Assembly (NCBI RefSeq): GCF_024697385.1 | Contig: NZ_JAILFV010000111.1 | Span: 1 to 34,798, forward strand | DNA: 34,798 nucleotides | Direction: 5' to 3' | Source of the DNA: Anaerovibrio sp. | GTDB lineage: Bacteria > Bacillota > Negativicutes > Selenomonadales > Selenomonadaceae | Shown: positions 24,424-33,694 of the stretch, piece by piece | How positions within the stretch are numbered: position 1 is the first letter of the stretch | How the letters are laid out: the number at the start of each line of letters is the position of its first letter | Notes under the pieces: generated by a model | Told to the model about the DNA's origin: nothing | What the model saw: the letters and a program-made list of their open reading frames with translations, nothing else | The model's database searches: none | Position numbers and translations under genes: made by a program

Positions 24424-25341
24424 TTATTTTTTTCCTTTGAAAATCAATTCATCCAGCAAACCAATCAGCTGATTAATCTCAGGCTTGGAAATCTGTCCAT
24501 TAGCTCCAAGCTGTTCACCCTTACGGCGCATTTCCTCACTGATAAGGGATGAGAACAGGATAAATGGAGTTTCTGCATAACGCTGATCTTCACGAACCAG
24601 CTTCAACAGGCGATGTCCATCCATCTGTGGCATCTCAATATCTGAAATGATAACCCTGACCTGATCCTCAACAGGTATATTCTTATCGATATTGGACAGG
24701 AAGTTCCAGGCATCCTGACCATTATTGAAGTCACGAACAAATCTGTAGCCGGATTCATGAAGGGTGGATACCAAAAGTTCACGCAACAACGGTGAATCCT
24801 CTGCACAAACAACATGTACATTGCTTCTTCTGGCCTTAACATCAACAGATGCTTCCTCAAAGGTTGTGAGCTTCTGATTAATTTCAGGATTAATCTCGGC
24901 AATAATCGTCTCAAAATCCAAGAGGAGAATGATCTTTTCCTCCATCTTAATGATACCAACTACCCTGGACTGATCGCCAACCTCAGGTGCCGGTTCCATG
25001 TTCTTCCAGGAAATACGATATATTCGGGAAACACTATCAACAAGGAATCCGATATCATAATTATTTATTTCAGTAACAATTATATTTTTTGGTTCTTCTG
25101 TAGTCTGAAGATTGAGGCACCGAGGCAGATTTACCAGAGGAATTGCCTTGCCACGCAAGGTGAACAAGCCATCGATATATGGATGTGCCTGAGGCATCTC
25201 TGTAACCGGAGTGCGGGTAATAACCTCACGAACCTTAGCTACATTAATACCATAATTTACATCACCAATATTGAATTCAACAATTTCAAACTCGTTAGTA
25301 CCAGTCTCTAACAGAATACCCTTCTTCTCTTCTACTGCCAT
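24424..25341 (-). CDS. cheV: CheV chemotaxis adaptor (CheW domain plus response-regulator receiver)
   Basis: The 305-residue protein links chemoreceptors to CheA and adapts the signal. Residues about 15-165 form a CheW domain (FEIVEFNIGDVNYGINVAKVREVI, LRGKAIPLVNL). Residues about 180-300 form a receiver domain with acidic pocket AEDS, the phospho-acceptor D234 in IISDIEMPQMDG, the conserved S in LFSSL and K in ISKPE. The CheV assignment is clear. No other chemotaxis genes lie in the window, but its presence implies flagella or chemoreceptors in the organism. Confidence 0.94.
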   Translation of the reverse strand: MAVEEKKGILLETGTNEFEIVEFNIGDVNYGINVAKVREVITRTPVTEMPQAHPYIDGLFTLRGKAIPLVNLPRCLNLQTTEEPKNIIVTEINNYDIGFLVDSVSRIYRISWKNMEPAPEVGDQSRVVGIIKMEEKIILLLDFETIIAEINPEINQKLTTFEEASVDVKARRSNVHVVCAEDSPLLRELLVSTLHESGYRFVRDFNNGQDAWNFLSNIDKNIPVEDQVRVIISDIEMPQMDGHRLLKLVREDQRYAETPFILFSSLISEEMRRKGEQLGANGQISKPEINQLIGLLDELIFKGKK

Positions 25342-25500
25342 TCAATCGCCCCCATTTTTATCTATTCCCTTACTTATAAATCATAAGGAACCATTATTTT
25401 CTCTTTCGATAACAAACACAAAATACACATAAATTTGGTATCTACCATAATATTCGTTATCATTACATTAATTCCTTCTTTACCAACAGAAAAAACTTCA

Positions 25501-26364
25501 TTATTTCAAAAAAGTCCAACCATCCTTTTCTTCAATCATTCCATCCTTGAGCAAATGCCCAAGTGCTCTTTTAAAAGCAGCCTTGCTTATACCGAATTTC
25601 CCCTTGATAAGCTCAGGTGAGCTGGTATCAGAATAGGGCATCCGTCCATCATGCGTCTGAAGAAACATCAACAGCTTTTCTGAATCTGTTTCCATGGCCT
25701 TGACCTTTGCTTCCCTCAGGGAAGCATTAAGCCGCCCATCATCACGAATGTATGTTACCCTGGCTGTGATTTCCTCCCCAACTCTAGGCCGATAAGGAGC
25801 CTCCTTGTGAGGAATAAATGCTATGTATCTTTCCTCTGTAAGCATAAAAATGCCACTGTCAGTAATATTATAAATCGAGCCTGTTATAGTCTGCCCTTTT
25901 TTGACATGCTCTGCCTTTACTGAAGCTCTGCGTATTTCGTCCTCGACCTTCATGGTAACTGCCAGGCGACCTGATTTATCGGTATACAGCTTGGCCCATA
26001 CCACCTCACCGACCTGGAGATTACCACGCATGCCGGCATAAGGCATGAAAATACCACGCTCAGCCCCTACATCCAAAAATGCCCCGTCCTTGGACACGTT
26101 GATCACCTTGAGTCTTGCAATCTGCCCTTCACGCATTTTGGGAACTCGCATGCTTGCAGTGAGGCGTCTCTTTGGGTCAAGATACAAAAACACCTTTACT
26201 GAATCACCAATTTTTACCTCACCGGTCTGCTGAGTTTTGTGCAGCAGAATATCATCATTGGTATTGCCGGTTTCTGCATCCAGAAAAACCCCCAGCTCGG
26301 ATTCTCTCACTACCTTCAATGTAGCCACAGTACTGGGACCGTATTTTTTTGTTGCTCTTTCCAT
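25501..26364 (-). CDS. CvfB/YitL-family S1 RNA-binding protein
   Basis: About 287 residues with three S1-like OB folds (visible starts at VATLKVVRESELGVFLDAE, GQIARLKVINVSKDGAFLDVG and GQTITGSIYNITDSGIFML) and a C-terminal winged-helix segment (GKFGISKAAFKRALGHLLKDGMIEEKDG). This is the CvfB architecture. S. aureus CvfB binds RNA and affects virulence gene expression. The start at 26364 is one base after the rsfS stop, with GAGGA 5 nt upstream, so it is translationally coupled. Confidence 0.88.
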   Translation of the reverse strand: MERATKKYGPSTVATLKVVRESELGVFLDAETGNTNDDILLHKTQQTGEVKIGDSVKVFLYLDPKRRLTASMRVPKMREGQIARLKVINVSKDGAFLDVGAERGIFMPYAGMRGNLQVGEVVWAKLYTDKSGRLAVTMKVEDEIRRASVKAEHVKKGQTITGSIYNITDSGIFMLTEERYIAFIPHKEAPYRPRVGEEITARVTYIRDDGRLNASLREAKVKAMETDSEKLLMFLQTHDGRMPYSDTSSPELIKGKFGISKAAFKRALGHLLKDGMIEEKDGWTFLK

Positions 26365-26365
26365 A

Positions 26366-26716
26366 TTATTCCTCATAAACAGTTAAATCGGCATCTGCCC
26401 ACAAGCTTTCCAATGAATAGAATTCACGGCTTTCCTGCAGGAATATATGCGCTACGCAATCACCGTAATCCAGCAACACCCATTCTGCCTCCCTGTACCC
26501 TTCACGATGCAGCATTTCATGCCCCGCTTCCCGGAGCTTTTCCTCAATATTATCTGAAATTGCTTTTACCTGGGTGGTACTTCCTGCTGAGCACACCACA
26601 AAATAATCAGTAGTAGGTGTCAGCTCTGTCATATTCATGATGACAACATCACGGGCTTTTTTATCATCTGCTGCCTTGGCTATTGCATTTGCCAAGTCCA
26701 ATGAGTTTTTGTACAA
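26366..26716 (-). CDS. rsfS: ribosomal silencing factor RsfS
   Basis: A protein of 116 residues that binds L14 and blocks subunit joining under starvation. Motifs are LANAIAKAADDKKARDVVI, TPTTDYFVVCSAGSTTQVKAI and a GYREAEWVLLDYGDCVAHIF stretch. The gene starts with TTG (plus 26714-26716) with AGGAGG 6 nt upstream. No ATG sits at the expected N-terminus, and the longer open frame upstream overlaps the LCP gene and is not used. The nadD-yqeK-LCP-rsfS order is conserved in Bacillota. Confidence 0.9.
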   Translation of the reverse strand: MYKNSLDLANAIAKAADDKKARDVVIMNMTELTPTTDYFVVCSAGSTTQVKAISDNIEEKLREAGHEMLHREGYREAEWVLLDYGDCVAHIFLQESREFYSLESLWADADLTVYEE

Positions 26717-26741
26717 ATTAATTCCTCCTGTAAAAACTAGC

Positions 26742-27755
26742 TTATTCACTTTTACTATCTGTTTGCTCCAAAGGGAACAGCTCTTCCACCATTTGGGTGG
26801 TCTTGACCTGATCACACTTCCAGCTTCCGTCACTGGCAAACTCCCCCGGAAGCAGAATAACCTTAGGCCGTGTATCCTGCATATTTCCTATAAGTCTGGC
26901 AAAGTGCCCTGAATCAAAGGCTTCTATACTTGATTTTATTCGCCTGTCACATACCTCCACCAGCTCCGGGATTTTTGCCATCATCTCAGGGGTAAGCAGC
27001 TTTTCATGAAAAGCCTTCAGGAACTTCTGCTGACGCAGGCTTCTTCCATATGCCCCCAGATCGTCACTGGAAAATCTCAGATACTTCTGGGCCATATCCC
27101 CTTCCATATGCTGAATACCCTTAGGAATGTGTATGTATAAATCACCATCAGGGTCATCATAATTCAGGTCGTTATCAACATATATATCTATGCCACCTAT
27201 CACATCAACAATTTCAGCCACTGCTTCAGTATCAATGACCACATAATGATGAATGGTTACATTGAGCAGCTTGGAAACCGTTTCTTCCATAAGTGGTATC
27301 CCACCGTAATAAAAGGCGTTATTCAAAGGCTCCGGCGTTGGGCGTCCCTGAATATTCACCATGGTATACCGTGGTATGGTCACAAATCTGACTTCACCAC
27401 TGTCATGCTTGAAACTCAACAATATAATTGAATCAGCCTGCTGTCCGGTATCCTCCCGACCGGTATCCAGTCCCACCATCAATATGTTGGTATATCCGTC
27501 GAACCTTGGATCAAAGCTTGCTTCCCTCAGTGCCTTTCTCTGCTTGTAGCCATCATATATTGCCATATATGTATCAAAGGTCTGACTACCCCAATTATAC
27601 AGCTTTACTGAAGCCCAGCCTATTCCCAGCATAATCACGGTGCACAACAACAACGCAAAAAAGACCCTTACAATTTTTATATTGCGTTTTTTTCGCATCT
27701 GTGATTTCTTTTGTTCAATTCTTGTACGCGTTTCACTATAAGGCTTTTTCTTCAT
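26742..27755 (-). CDS. LytR-CpsA-Psr (LCP) family protein
   Basis: 337 residues. A basic cytoplasmic head is followed by one membrane segment (about residues 30-50) and an extracytoplasmic LCP domain. LCP enzymes attach anionic polymers to peptidoglycan from lipid-linked precursors. Visible signatures are ILMVGLDTGREDTGQQADSI (acidic metal and pyrophosphate-binding residues), FVTIPRYTMVNI, and GRSLRQQKFLKAF. It overlaps yqeK by 20 bp, implying coupling. The polymer attached in a diderm-type Bacillota cannot be inferred. Confidence 0.9.
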   Translation of the reverse strand: MKKKPYSETRTRIEQKKSQMRKKRNIKIVRVFFALLLCTVIMLGIGWASVKLYNWGSQTFDTYMAIYDGYKQRKALREASFDPRFDGYTNILMVGLDTGREDTGQQADSIILLSFKHDSGEVRFVTIPRYTMVNIQGRPTPEPLNNAFYYGGIPLMEETVSKLLNVTIHHYVVIDTEAVAEIVDVIGGIDIYVDNDLNYDDPDGDLYIHIPKGIQHMEGDMAQKYLRFSSDDLGAYGRSLRQQKFLKAFHEKLLTPEMMAKIPELVEVCDRRIKSSIEAFDSGHFARLIGNMQDTRPKVILLPGEFASDGSWKCDQVKTTQMVEELFPLEQTDSKSE

Positions 27756-28335
27756 TTTCTGTATTCCGGATCCTTAATAACAATTCATTTCTGGCAATAA
27801 CAGTATCAGGATGCACCAGATGGTTTTTTTTCAGCACAAATACAATTGATTGTGTCAATCCTGCCAGCACCATTTCATCCAGGCTGCCCTCCCGGGATAA
27901 AAGCCTTAGCTCATTGACTCCCGGATAATCCCTTGAAGGCTCAATCATATCAGCAAAATAGATAATCTTATCCAAATCAGTCATTCCCGGGCCTCCGACA
28001 GTATGACGATATATTGCCTGAGAAATTTCAGGATCATCTACTCCATATTCTTCCTGTATCAGCTTTGCTCCTACATATCCATGCAGTAGCAGTGGCATGG
28101 TTTTCTCCACCATCCCGTAGGAAATATTCCTTTTGTCTGCCTCGTTAATCAACTGTTCATTGGGATACTGCCGGGCACAGTCATGTAGTAAGCCGGCAAT
28201 TTCTGCCTTTTTACTATCCACCCCAAACCGGGCTGCCAGAAAAACAGAGGTTTCAGCCACACCGACTGAATGCTGATACCTTGATGGCTTCAGTCTGGAC
28301 TGCAGCTTTTGTTTCATTTCATCAATATTCATCAT
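27736..28335 (-). CDS. yqeK: HD-domain hydrolase YqeK (symmetrical Ap4A hydrolase type)
   Basis: 199 residues. HD-superfamily metal ligands are visible as H22 (SRYQHSVGVAE), H51-D52 in GLLHDCAR, and the later HGYVGAKL and IYRHTVGG histidines with a DLDKIIYFADMIEP aspartate. YqeK enzymes cleave diadenosine tetraphosphate. The start may be the second ATG three bases on. It lies between nadD and the LCP gene in the conserved block. Confidence 0.92.
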   Translation of the reverse strand: MMNIDEMKQKLQSRLKPSRYQHSVGVAETSVFLAARFGVDSKKAEIAGLLHDCARQYPNEQLINEADKRNISYGMVEKTMPLLLHGYVGAKLIQEEYGVDDPEISQAIYRHTVGGPGMTDLDKIIYFADMIEPSRDYPGVNELRLLSREGSLDEMVLAGLTQSIVFVLKKNHLVHPDTVIARNELLLRIRNTENEEKAL

Positions 28336-28390
28336 AATAATTCACATCACAAAGAGGACACCGTAAAACGATATCCCCATTTTATGGTCT

Positions 28391-29005
28391 TTAATCTTTA
28401 TATAGGCCTTGCTTGTATATGTACTGCTCAACTGCAGCAGGAACAATATACTTTATTGAATAGCCTTTTTTTACCCTTTTGCGGATGTCTGTTGAAGAGA
28501 TCTCCAACTCAGGGGTTTCCAACCGGTGTATCTTTTGTTTGCCCAGCTCCCCAAAGGATTCCTTTATCTGATTTACATCAGGCACACAGCCCTGACGGGA
28601 TGCTCCTATGAAATGACACATCCTCAGCAGCTCATCTATGCGGTCCCAGGTATGAATTTCCTGTATGGCATCGGCACCTGTAATAAAATAAAACTCTGTG
28701 TCATTACCGTATTGGGTAATTAGCTGAGATATGGTATCAATGGTATATGATGGCCCAGAACGGCTCATCTCGATATCCGATACCTCAAAATTCTCGTTGG
28801 AGCAGGTGGCCAGCACTGTCATAACATATCTGTGCTTGGCCATGGTTACACTTTGCTGCTGCTTATGTGGTGGTACCGCTGCCGGAATAAAAATAACTTT
28901 ATCCAGATTGTATTCATCACGCACTGCCTCAGCTGTCATTAAATGTCCTACATGAATAGGATCAAAGGTTCCGCCCATGATGCCAACACGCTTTTTATCT
29001 CCCAT
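28391..29005 (-). CDS. nadD: nicotinate-nucleotide adenylyltransferase
   Basis: 204 residues. The nucleotidyltransferase motif GGTFDPIHVGH lies at 11-21, with FIPAAVPPHK, a TGADAIQEI box and the ISSTDIRKRV signature near the C-terminus. It makes NaAD in NAD synthesis. It begins about 70 bp after the small membrane ORF that follows proA, in the nadD-yqeK-LCP-rsfS block. Confidence 0.96.
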   Translation of the reverse strand: MGDKKRVGIMGGTFDPIHVGHLMTAEAVRDEYNLDKVIFIPAAVPPHKQQQSVTMAKHRYVMTVLATCSNENFEVSDIEMSRSGPSYTIDTISQLITQYGNDTEFYFITGADAIQEIHTWDRIDELLRMCHFIGASRQGCVPDVNQIKESFGELGKQKIHRLETPELEISSTDIRKRVKKGYSIKYIVPAAVEQYIYKQGLYKD

Positions 29006-29073
29006 ATCAATGCCCCTATAACTGATAAAAATATCTGCTTCTCAATCGTCTTTAAAAGCATTCAACACATGTA

Positions 29074-29187
29074 TCATAATAAACTTACCAAAAAAATGAC
29101 TATTACACAAATAAAACCTATTATAAATAGTGCCCGAACATAATCTATTATATCATGCCGGCCCTTTGGGTCAGCCGCATACTGCAT
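29074..29187 (-). CDS. small single-pass membrane protein, hypothetical
   Basis: A 37-codon ORF below usual length limits. It begins MQYAADPKGRHDIIDYVRAL and continues into a run of about 20 hydrophobic residues (LFIIGFICVIVIFLVSLL) to TGA. The ATG at 29187 has AGGA about 6 nt upstream. An in-frame TTG at 29223, overlapping the proA stop, would extend it to 49 codons. It lies in the proA-nadD gap of an otherwise tightly packed minus-strand block. The soluble head plus membrane anchor looks genuine, but homologues are unknown to me. Confidence 0.55.
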   Translation of the reverse strand: MQYAADPKGRHDIIDYVRALFIIGFICVIVIFLVSLL

Positions 29188-29219
29188 AATAGTCCTGACA
29201 TAGCCCTTTATTAAGTCAA

Positions 29220-30479
29220 TCAACGAATCTGTCCATCTCCGTCAATAAGATATTTTGTACTGGTTAGTGCTGTAAGCCCCATAGGTCCTCTTGCATGCAG
29301 CTTTTGTGTACTGATACCGATTTCCGCCCCGAAGCCAAATTCACATCCATCAGTAAATCTTGTCGAGGCATTAATATACACCGCAGCTGCATTAACCCGT
29401 CTTTGGAAAATACGGGCATTTTTCAGGCTATTTGTAACAATGGCTTCTGAATGGCCGGTGTTATACCGGTTAATATGGGCAATAGCCTCATTGACATCGT
29501 CCACTACCTTTACAGACAGGATGAGATCACCATATTCTGTACTCCAATCCTCTTCTGATGCCATCAGCATATCAGGAACAATTTCCCTGGAACGCTGACA
29601 GCCCCTCAGTTCACATTCCTTGTCCTTCATAACAGCTGCCAGCCGTGGCAAAAACTCTCTGGCTGCAGCCTTATGAACCAACAAGGTCTCCATGGCATTG
29701 CACACTGACGGACGACTTGTCTTGGCATTGACAGCGATATTTACTGCCATGGATATATCAGCAGATTCATCCACGAAGGTATGACATACTCCTGTACCTG
29801 TTTCAATTACAGGTACGGAGCTGTTTTCAACCACAGTTTTTATTAATCCTGCACCGCCCCTCGGAATGATGACATCCAGATATTGATTCATCCGCAACAT
29901 AACCTGTACAGCTTCCCTGTCAGTAACCTCAACCAGTTGAATGGCCCCTTCCGGTATGCCAGAAGCATAAGCCGCTTCCTGTAACAGTCCGATAATCGCC
30001 TTATTTGAATTAATGGCTTCGGAACCTCCACGCAATATTACGGCATTTCCTGACTTAATACACAGTCCTGCTGCATCGGATGTAACGTTTGGCCGAGCCT
30101 CATATATTATTCCAACTACCCCTAACGGCACCCTTATACGACGGATTTCCAACCCATTAGGGCGCATTGTCCCGTAGTCTTCCTCTCCCACAGGATCAGG
30201 CAGGGCCGCCGCCTGTCTCAAGCCATCAGCCATACCAGCAATACGCTTTTCATCGAGCATGAGCCGGTCAATATATGATTTTTTGACACCTTTTTTTCTG
30301 GCAGCGTCAATATCAGCTTTATTTGCGTCAAGGATAATAGTGCTGTTTTCCTCTAACGCATCTGCCATTTTATTTAGTGCCTCATTCTTTACCTTCGTGG
30401 ATACTATCGCCATAGCATCAGCAGCTATATTGGCAGCCCTTCCCTTTTCAAGCATCATTTCCTGCAAACCCAAGGCCAT
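29220..30479 (-). CDS. proA: glutamate-5-semialdehyde dehydrogenase (gamma-glutamyl phosphate reductase)
   Basis: 419 residues; reduces gamma-glutamyl phosphate in proline synthesis. Motifs are PLGVVGIIYEARPNVTSDAAGLCIKSGNA, the IETGTGVCHTFVDE and catalytic-cysteine region, and AAVYINASTRFTDGCEFGFGAEIGIST. A 16-bp gap separates it from proB. AGGAGG lies very close to the ATG; internal starts (TTG codon 3, ATG codon 8) are possible. Confidence 0.96.
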   Translation of the reverse strand: MALGLQEMMLEKGRAANIAADAMAIVSTKVKNEALNKMADALEENSTIILDANKADIDAARKKGVKKSYIDRLMLDEKRIAGMADGLRQAAALPDPVGEEDYGTMRPNGLEIRRIRVPLGVVGIIYEARPNVTSDAAGLCIKSGNAVILRGGSEAINSNKAIIGLLQEAAYASGIPEGAIQLVEVTDREAVQVMLRMNQYLDVIIPRGGAGLIKTVVENSSVPVIETGTGVCHTFVDESADISMAVNIAVNAKTSRPSVCNAMETLLVHKAAAREFLPRLAAVMKDKECELRGCQRSREIVPDMLMASEEDWSTEYGDLILSVKVVDDVNEAIAHINRYNTGHSEAIVTNSLKNARIFQRRVNAAAVYINASTRFTDGCEFGFGAEIGISTQKLHARGPMGLTALTSTKYLIDGDGQIR

Positions 30480-30495
30480 TACCTCCTGCCAAACA

Positions 30496-31620
30496 TTAAA
30501 TCATAAGCACCATATTGTCCCTATGAATTACTTCATCGGATTCGTTATTCTTGACAATATTTCTGAACTCCTCAGTACGCATCCCCATTATTTTGCATAT
30601 GTCAGAAGAATCATAATTAATCACTCCACGGGCAATTTCCTGGTACTTCTCTGTCATTATGCGCACCGTATCACCCTTACCATATTCTCCTTCAGTATTC
30701 CTGATTCCTGCTGCCAAAAGGCTTGAACCATTTTTCAAGGCCCTTACACAGCCATCATCCACAACGATGTCACCACTTATCCTTTTACCAAAAGCCAGCC
30801 AGCTTTTTCTTGATTTAAGATGTGACTCCTTTGGTGAAAACACCGTACCTATCATCTCACCATTGATAATCCTTCTAAGTACATTGTCCTCAGTCCCTGA
30901 AGCAATTAACATGGTAGTTCCTGCTGCGGTAGCAATCTTTGCAGCCTCAATCTTTGTAGCCATCCCGCCTGTTCCCATGGACGACCCGGCTCCACCGGCT
31001 ATTTCCTCAATATGAGGTGTTATTTCCCTGACTTCAGGAATCAGTCTGGCGTCAGCTTCTTTTTGTGGATTACCGGTATATAGCCCATCGATGTCCGACA
31101 ATATAATCAGCACATCCGCATCTATCAGAGCCGCTACCATAGCAGAGAGATTGTCATTATCACCAATCTTTACTTCATCTACAGCTACTGCATCATTCTC
31201 ATTTATTATTGGCAAAACTCCCATTTTCAGCATGGCAAGCAGTGTATTTCTGGAATTGGTATATTGCTTATGCTGCACATAATTATCCCTGGTCAGCAGT
31301 ACCTGTCCGGCTATTTGTCCATATTCCGCAAACAGCTTGTCATAAATGTGCATCAGCATTCCCTGACCGACTGCAGCCAGGGCTTGTTTTTCCTTGACCC
31401 CACTTGGCCGCTTATCCAGTCCCATGCGAACAACACCGGCCCCAATTGCTCCTGAGGATACAAGAATTATCTCCCGTCCCTGATTTGCCAAATCAGCCAG
31501 TTCACGCACTAATTTTTCTATGCCAAAGAGATTGAGCCTGCCATTATCATATAACAGTGTACTGGTACCTACCTTGACAACAACACGCTTGGCATCTTTG
31601 ATATGCTCACGAGTCTCCAT
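30496..31620 (-). CDS. proB: glutamate 5-kinase with PUA domain
   Basis: 374 residues; phosphorylates glutamate as the first step of proline synthesis. It has an amino-acid kinase domain (VVVKVGTSTL, LVSSGAIGAG, NENDAVAV, GNDNLSAMVAALI-type motifs, GTGGMATKIEAAKIA) and a C-terminal PUA domain from about residue 280 (GDIVVDDGCVRALKNGSSLLAAGI). Feedback-sensitive full-length type. The ribosome binding site is GGGGA. Confidence 0.96.
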   Translation of the reverse strand: METREHIKDAKRVVVKVGTSTLLYDNGRLNLFGIEKLVRELADLANQGREIILVSSGAIGAGVVRMGLDKRPSGVKEKQALAAVGQGMLMHIYDKLFAEYGQIAGQVLLTRDNYVQHKQYTNSRNTLLAMLKMGVLPIINENDAVAVDEVKIGDNDNLSAMVAALIDADVLIILSDIDGLYTGNPQKEADARLIPEVREITPHIEEIAGGAGSSMGTGGMATKIEAAKIATAAGTTMLIASGTEDNVLRRIINGEMIGTVFSPKESHLKSRKSWLAFGKRISGDIVVDDGCVRALKNGSSLLAAGIRNTEGEYGKGDTVRIMTEKYQEIARGVINYDSSDICKIMGMRTEEFRNIVKNNESDEVIHRDNMVLMI

Positions 31621-31646
31621 ACCACAATCCCCTTTTTAAGTAAATA

Positions 31647-31952
31647 CTATTTAGGCAGTTCAATTTTAGGTGTTTCAAAATTACGCTTAAACAATAGACC
31701 ATTTCTGCCTATCAGCTGAACCAGATCTGCATCTGTACGCTCAGCCAGCATGGTTATGGCATTTTCAGGAGTATCAAGACAATTTTGCAGGACACGGACC
31801 TTGATCAGCTCGCGCTTTTTTATTGCTTCTGCTGCTGATTGAACAAGCGCCGGCGTAATTCCTTCCTTGCCAATCATTACCACCGGGTCCATGGTCATTC
31901 CCATGGATCGTAAAAACCTTTTCTGTTTCCCCGTCAGGGTATTTCTTATCAT
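31647..31952 (-). CDS. yhbY: YhbY/CRS1-YhbY RNA-binding protein
   Basis: 101 residues, a single CRM domain: LTGKQKRFLRSMGMTMDPVVMIGKEGITPALV, ending in GRNGLLFKR with the GxxG-like loop. E. coli YhbY associates with pre-50S particles. It follows obgE by 11 bp, behind AAGGAG, as in many Bacillota. Confidence 0.94.
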   Translation of the reverse strand: MIRNTLTGKQKRFLRSMGMTMDPVVMIGKEGITPALVQSAAEAIKKRELIKVRVLQNCLDTPENAITMLAERTDADLVQLIGRNGLLFKRNFETPKIELPK

Positions 31953-31963
31953 ATATTTACTCC

Positions 31964-33253
31964 TTAATCGCGATATTCAAATTCCATTTCGCCTATTCTA
32001 ACGGTATTTCCTTCTTTTATACCGCGCTCTATCAGCTTTTTGTCAATCCCCTTGATGCGCCATATATACTGAAACCTTCTGATGGCCTCATCGTTGCCGA
32101 AATTGGTCATTGCTACCAGTTTATCCAGTGATTTACTGCTGACAATAAAATCACCCCGATCATTACGGGTGATGGTAACCTGATCAGGATCTTCCTCCTT
32201 GGCATTATATACCTTTATGCCTTCCTCCACATCAGGCTCCTCCACATATTCATCCAAAACCTGGGCAACCCGATTGATAAGCTCCTGGGTCCCCTGTCTG
32301 GTAGCTGCGGAAATTGGGAATATCTCTATCCCCTCCTTTTTGGCCAGTTCCTGGAGACGAACATAGTTTTCAGCTGCCCCCGGAAGGTCCATTTTGTTGG
32401 CAGCCAAAATTTGCGGGCGACGGGCAATTTTTTCACTATATAATTTCAGTTCCTTGTTAATCTTGTAATAATCATCTACAGGATCGCGTCCTTCTACCCC
32501 TGAAGCATCAACAATGTGAATTATTACCCTGGTGCGCTCCACATGTCGCAGGAAATCATGACCCAAACCCACACCCTCAGCTGCTCCATCAATCAATCCG
32601 GGAATATCCGCCATTACAAAGGTTTTCTCATCACCTATATCCCCAACATTTACCACCCCAAGGACCGGGGTTATAGTCGTAAAGTGGTAATCGGCAATCT
32701 CCGGTCTGGCTGCAGATACACTGGCTACCAAGCTGGATTTACCCACGCTGGGATATCCCACAAGTCCCACATCAGCCAATAGCTTCAGCTCCAAAAGAAG
32801 ATTTCGTTCTTCCCCTGGCTCACCCAATTCAGCAAAAGTGGGGGCCCTGTTGGCACTATTGGCAAACTTGGCATTGCCACGACCACCTCGACCGCCTTTG
32901 GCAATGACTTCCTCCTGCCCTACTTCCACTAGGTCGGCCAATATTTCACCGGTATCAGCATCCTTTACCAAAGTACCCTGTGGTACCTTTACAATACAAG
33001 GAGGAGCATTATGTCCATATTGATTTTTAATATCTCCATTTTCGCCGTTTTTACCCTGAAATTTTCGATGATACCGAAAATCCAGCAAAGTATTCATGTT
33101 ATTGTCTACAACAAATACAATATCTGCGCCTCGGCCGCCATCCCCACCGGATGGGCCTCCCTTGGCAACAAATTTTTCACGGCGAAAAGCAGACTTGCCA
33201 TTACCACCATTACCGGCAATTACCTTTATTGTAGTCCTGTCGATAAACTGCAT
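31964..33253 (-). CDS. obgE: Obg family GTPase ObgE/CgtA
   Basis: An essential ribosome-assembly and stress GTPase of 429 residues. The glycine-rich Obg fold starts MQFIDRTTIKVIAGNGGNGK and continues GGPSGGDGGRG. The G domain has GYPSVGKSSL, DIPGLIDGAAEG and NKMD. The C-terminal OCT domain ends YIWRIKGIDKKLIERGIKEGNTVRIGEMEFEYRD. The start at 33253 has AGGAGGG upstream; the longer frame to 33307 runs through the hairpin at 33285-33327 and is rejected. Confidence 0.97.
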   Translation of the reverse strand: MQFIDRTTIKVIAGNGGNGKSAFRREKFVAKGGPSGGDGGRGADIVFVVDNNMNTLLDFRYHRKFQGKNGENGDIKNQYGHNAPPCIVKVPQGTLVKDADTGEILADLVEVGQEEVIAKGGRGGRGNAKFANSANRAPTFAELGEPGEERNLLLELKLLADVGLVGYPSVGKSSLVASVSAARPEIADYHFTTITPVLGVVNVGDIGDEKTFVMADIPGLIDGAAEGVGLGHDFLRHVERTRVIIHIVDASGVEGRDPVDDYYKINKELKLYSEKIARRPQILAANKMDLPGAAENYVRLQELAKKEGIEIFPISAATRQGTQELINRVAQVLDEYVEEPDVEEGIKVYNAKEEDPDQVTITRNDRGDFIVSSKSLDKLVAMTNFGNDEAIRRFQYIWRIKGIDKKLIERGIKEGNTVRIGEMEFEYRD

Positions 33254-33284
33254 AAGTCCCTCCTGTAAAACTGACTCAAGTGAT

Positions 33285-33327
33285 GTATAAAAAGCTGGTA
33301 TTGTCACCCAATGCCAGCTTTTTATAC
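33285..33327. terminator. terminator-like hairpin between rpmA and obgE
   Basis: The perfect 14-bp stem GTATAAAAAGCTGG/CCAGCTTTTTATAC has a 15-nt loop that can pair further (ATTG/CAAT). It ends only 32 nt before the obgE start, leaving no room for a promoter after it. Confidence 0.65.
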
Positions 33328-33359
33328 ACTACTATAATATACATAAAATAATAAAATAT

Positions 33360-33390
33360 ACCTGCGTCTACATAAGACGCAGGTATTTTT
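33360..33390. terminator. intrinsic terminator downstream of rpmA
   Basis: The stem ACCTGCGTC/GACGCAGGT has a 7-nt loop. On the minus strand an imperfect T-rich run follows; on the plus strand TATTTTT follows. Confidence 0.65.
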
Positions 33391-33395
33391 GCTGA

Positions 33396-33689
33396 TTACA
33401 TAGCAACTTCGTCAACTGCATATACGCTAACCTGACGGTTATAACGGCCCTTACGCTCAAACGCAACACGACCATCAATCTTTGCAAACAAGGTATCATC
33501 CTTACCAATGCCTACATTAGTTCCAGGATGAAAATGAGTACCACGCTGACGCACAATAATGCTACCTGCAGTCACAACGGTGCCAGCCTGCTCCTTAACA
33601 CCAAGTCTCTTGGACTCACTGTCACGACCATTACGGGTACTGGATACACCTTTCTTATGTGCAAAAAGCTGTAAATCAAAAGTGAACAT
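33396..33689 (-). CDS. rpmA: 50S ribosomal protein L27 with cleavable N-terminus
   Basis: 97 residues. It begins MFTFDLQLF followed by [21 protein letters not shown], the conserved L27 start. In Firmicutes the first nine residues are removed by the cysteine protease Prp, exposing the A/H-K tail that reaches the peptidyl-transferase centre. The FxFDLQxF-A site is intact. The prp gene is 5 bp upstream, and AGGAGG precedes the start. Confidence 0.97.
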   Translation of the reverse strand: MFTFDLQLFAHKKGVSSTRNGRDSESKRLGVKEQAGTVVTAGSIIVRQRGTHFHPGTNVGIGKDDTLFAKIDGRVAFERKGRYNRQVSVYAVDEVAM

Positions 33690-33694
33690 TAGAA

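Noticed and set aside
26717..26839. Longer RsfS starting upstream within the LCP gene
   Set aside because: The extra residues are not family-like and overlap the LCP C-terminus. A TTG start with AGGAGG fits better.
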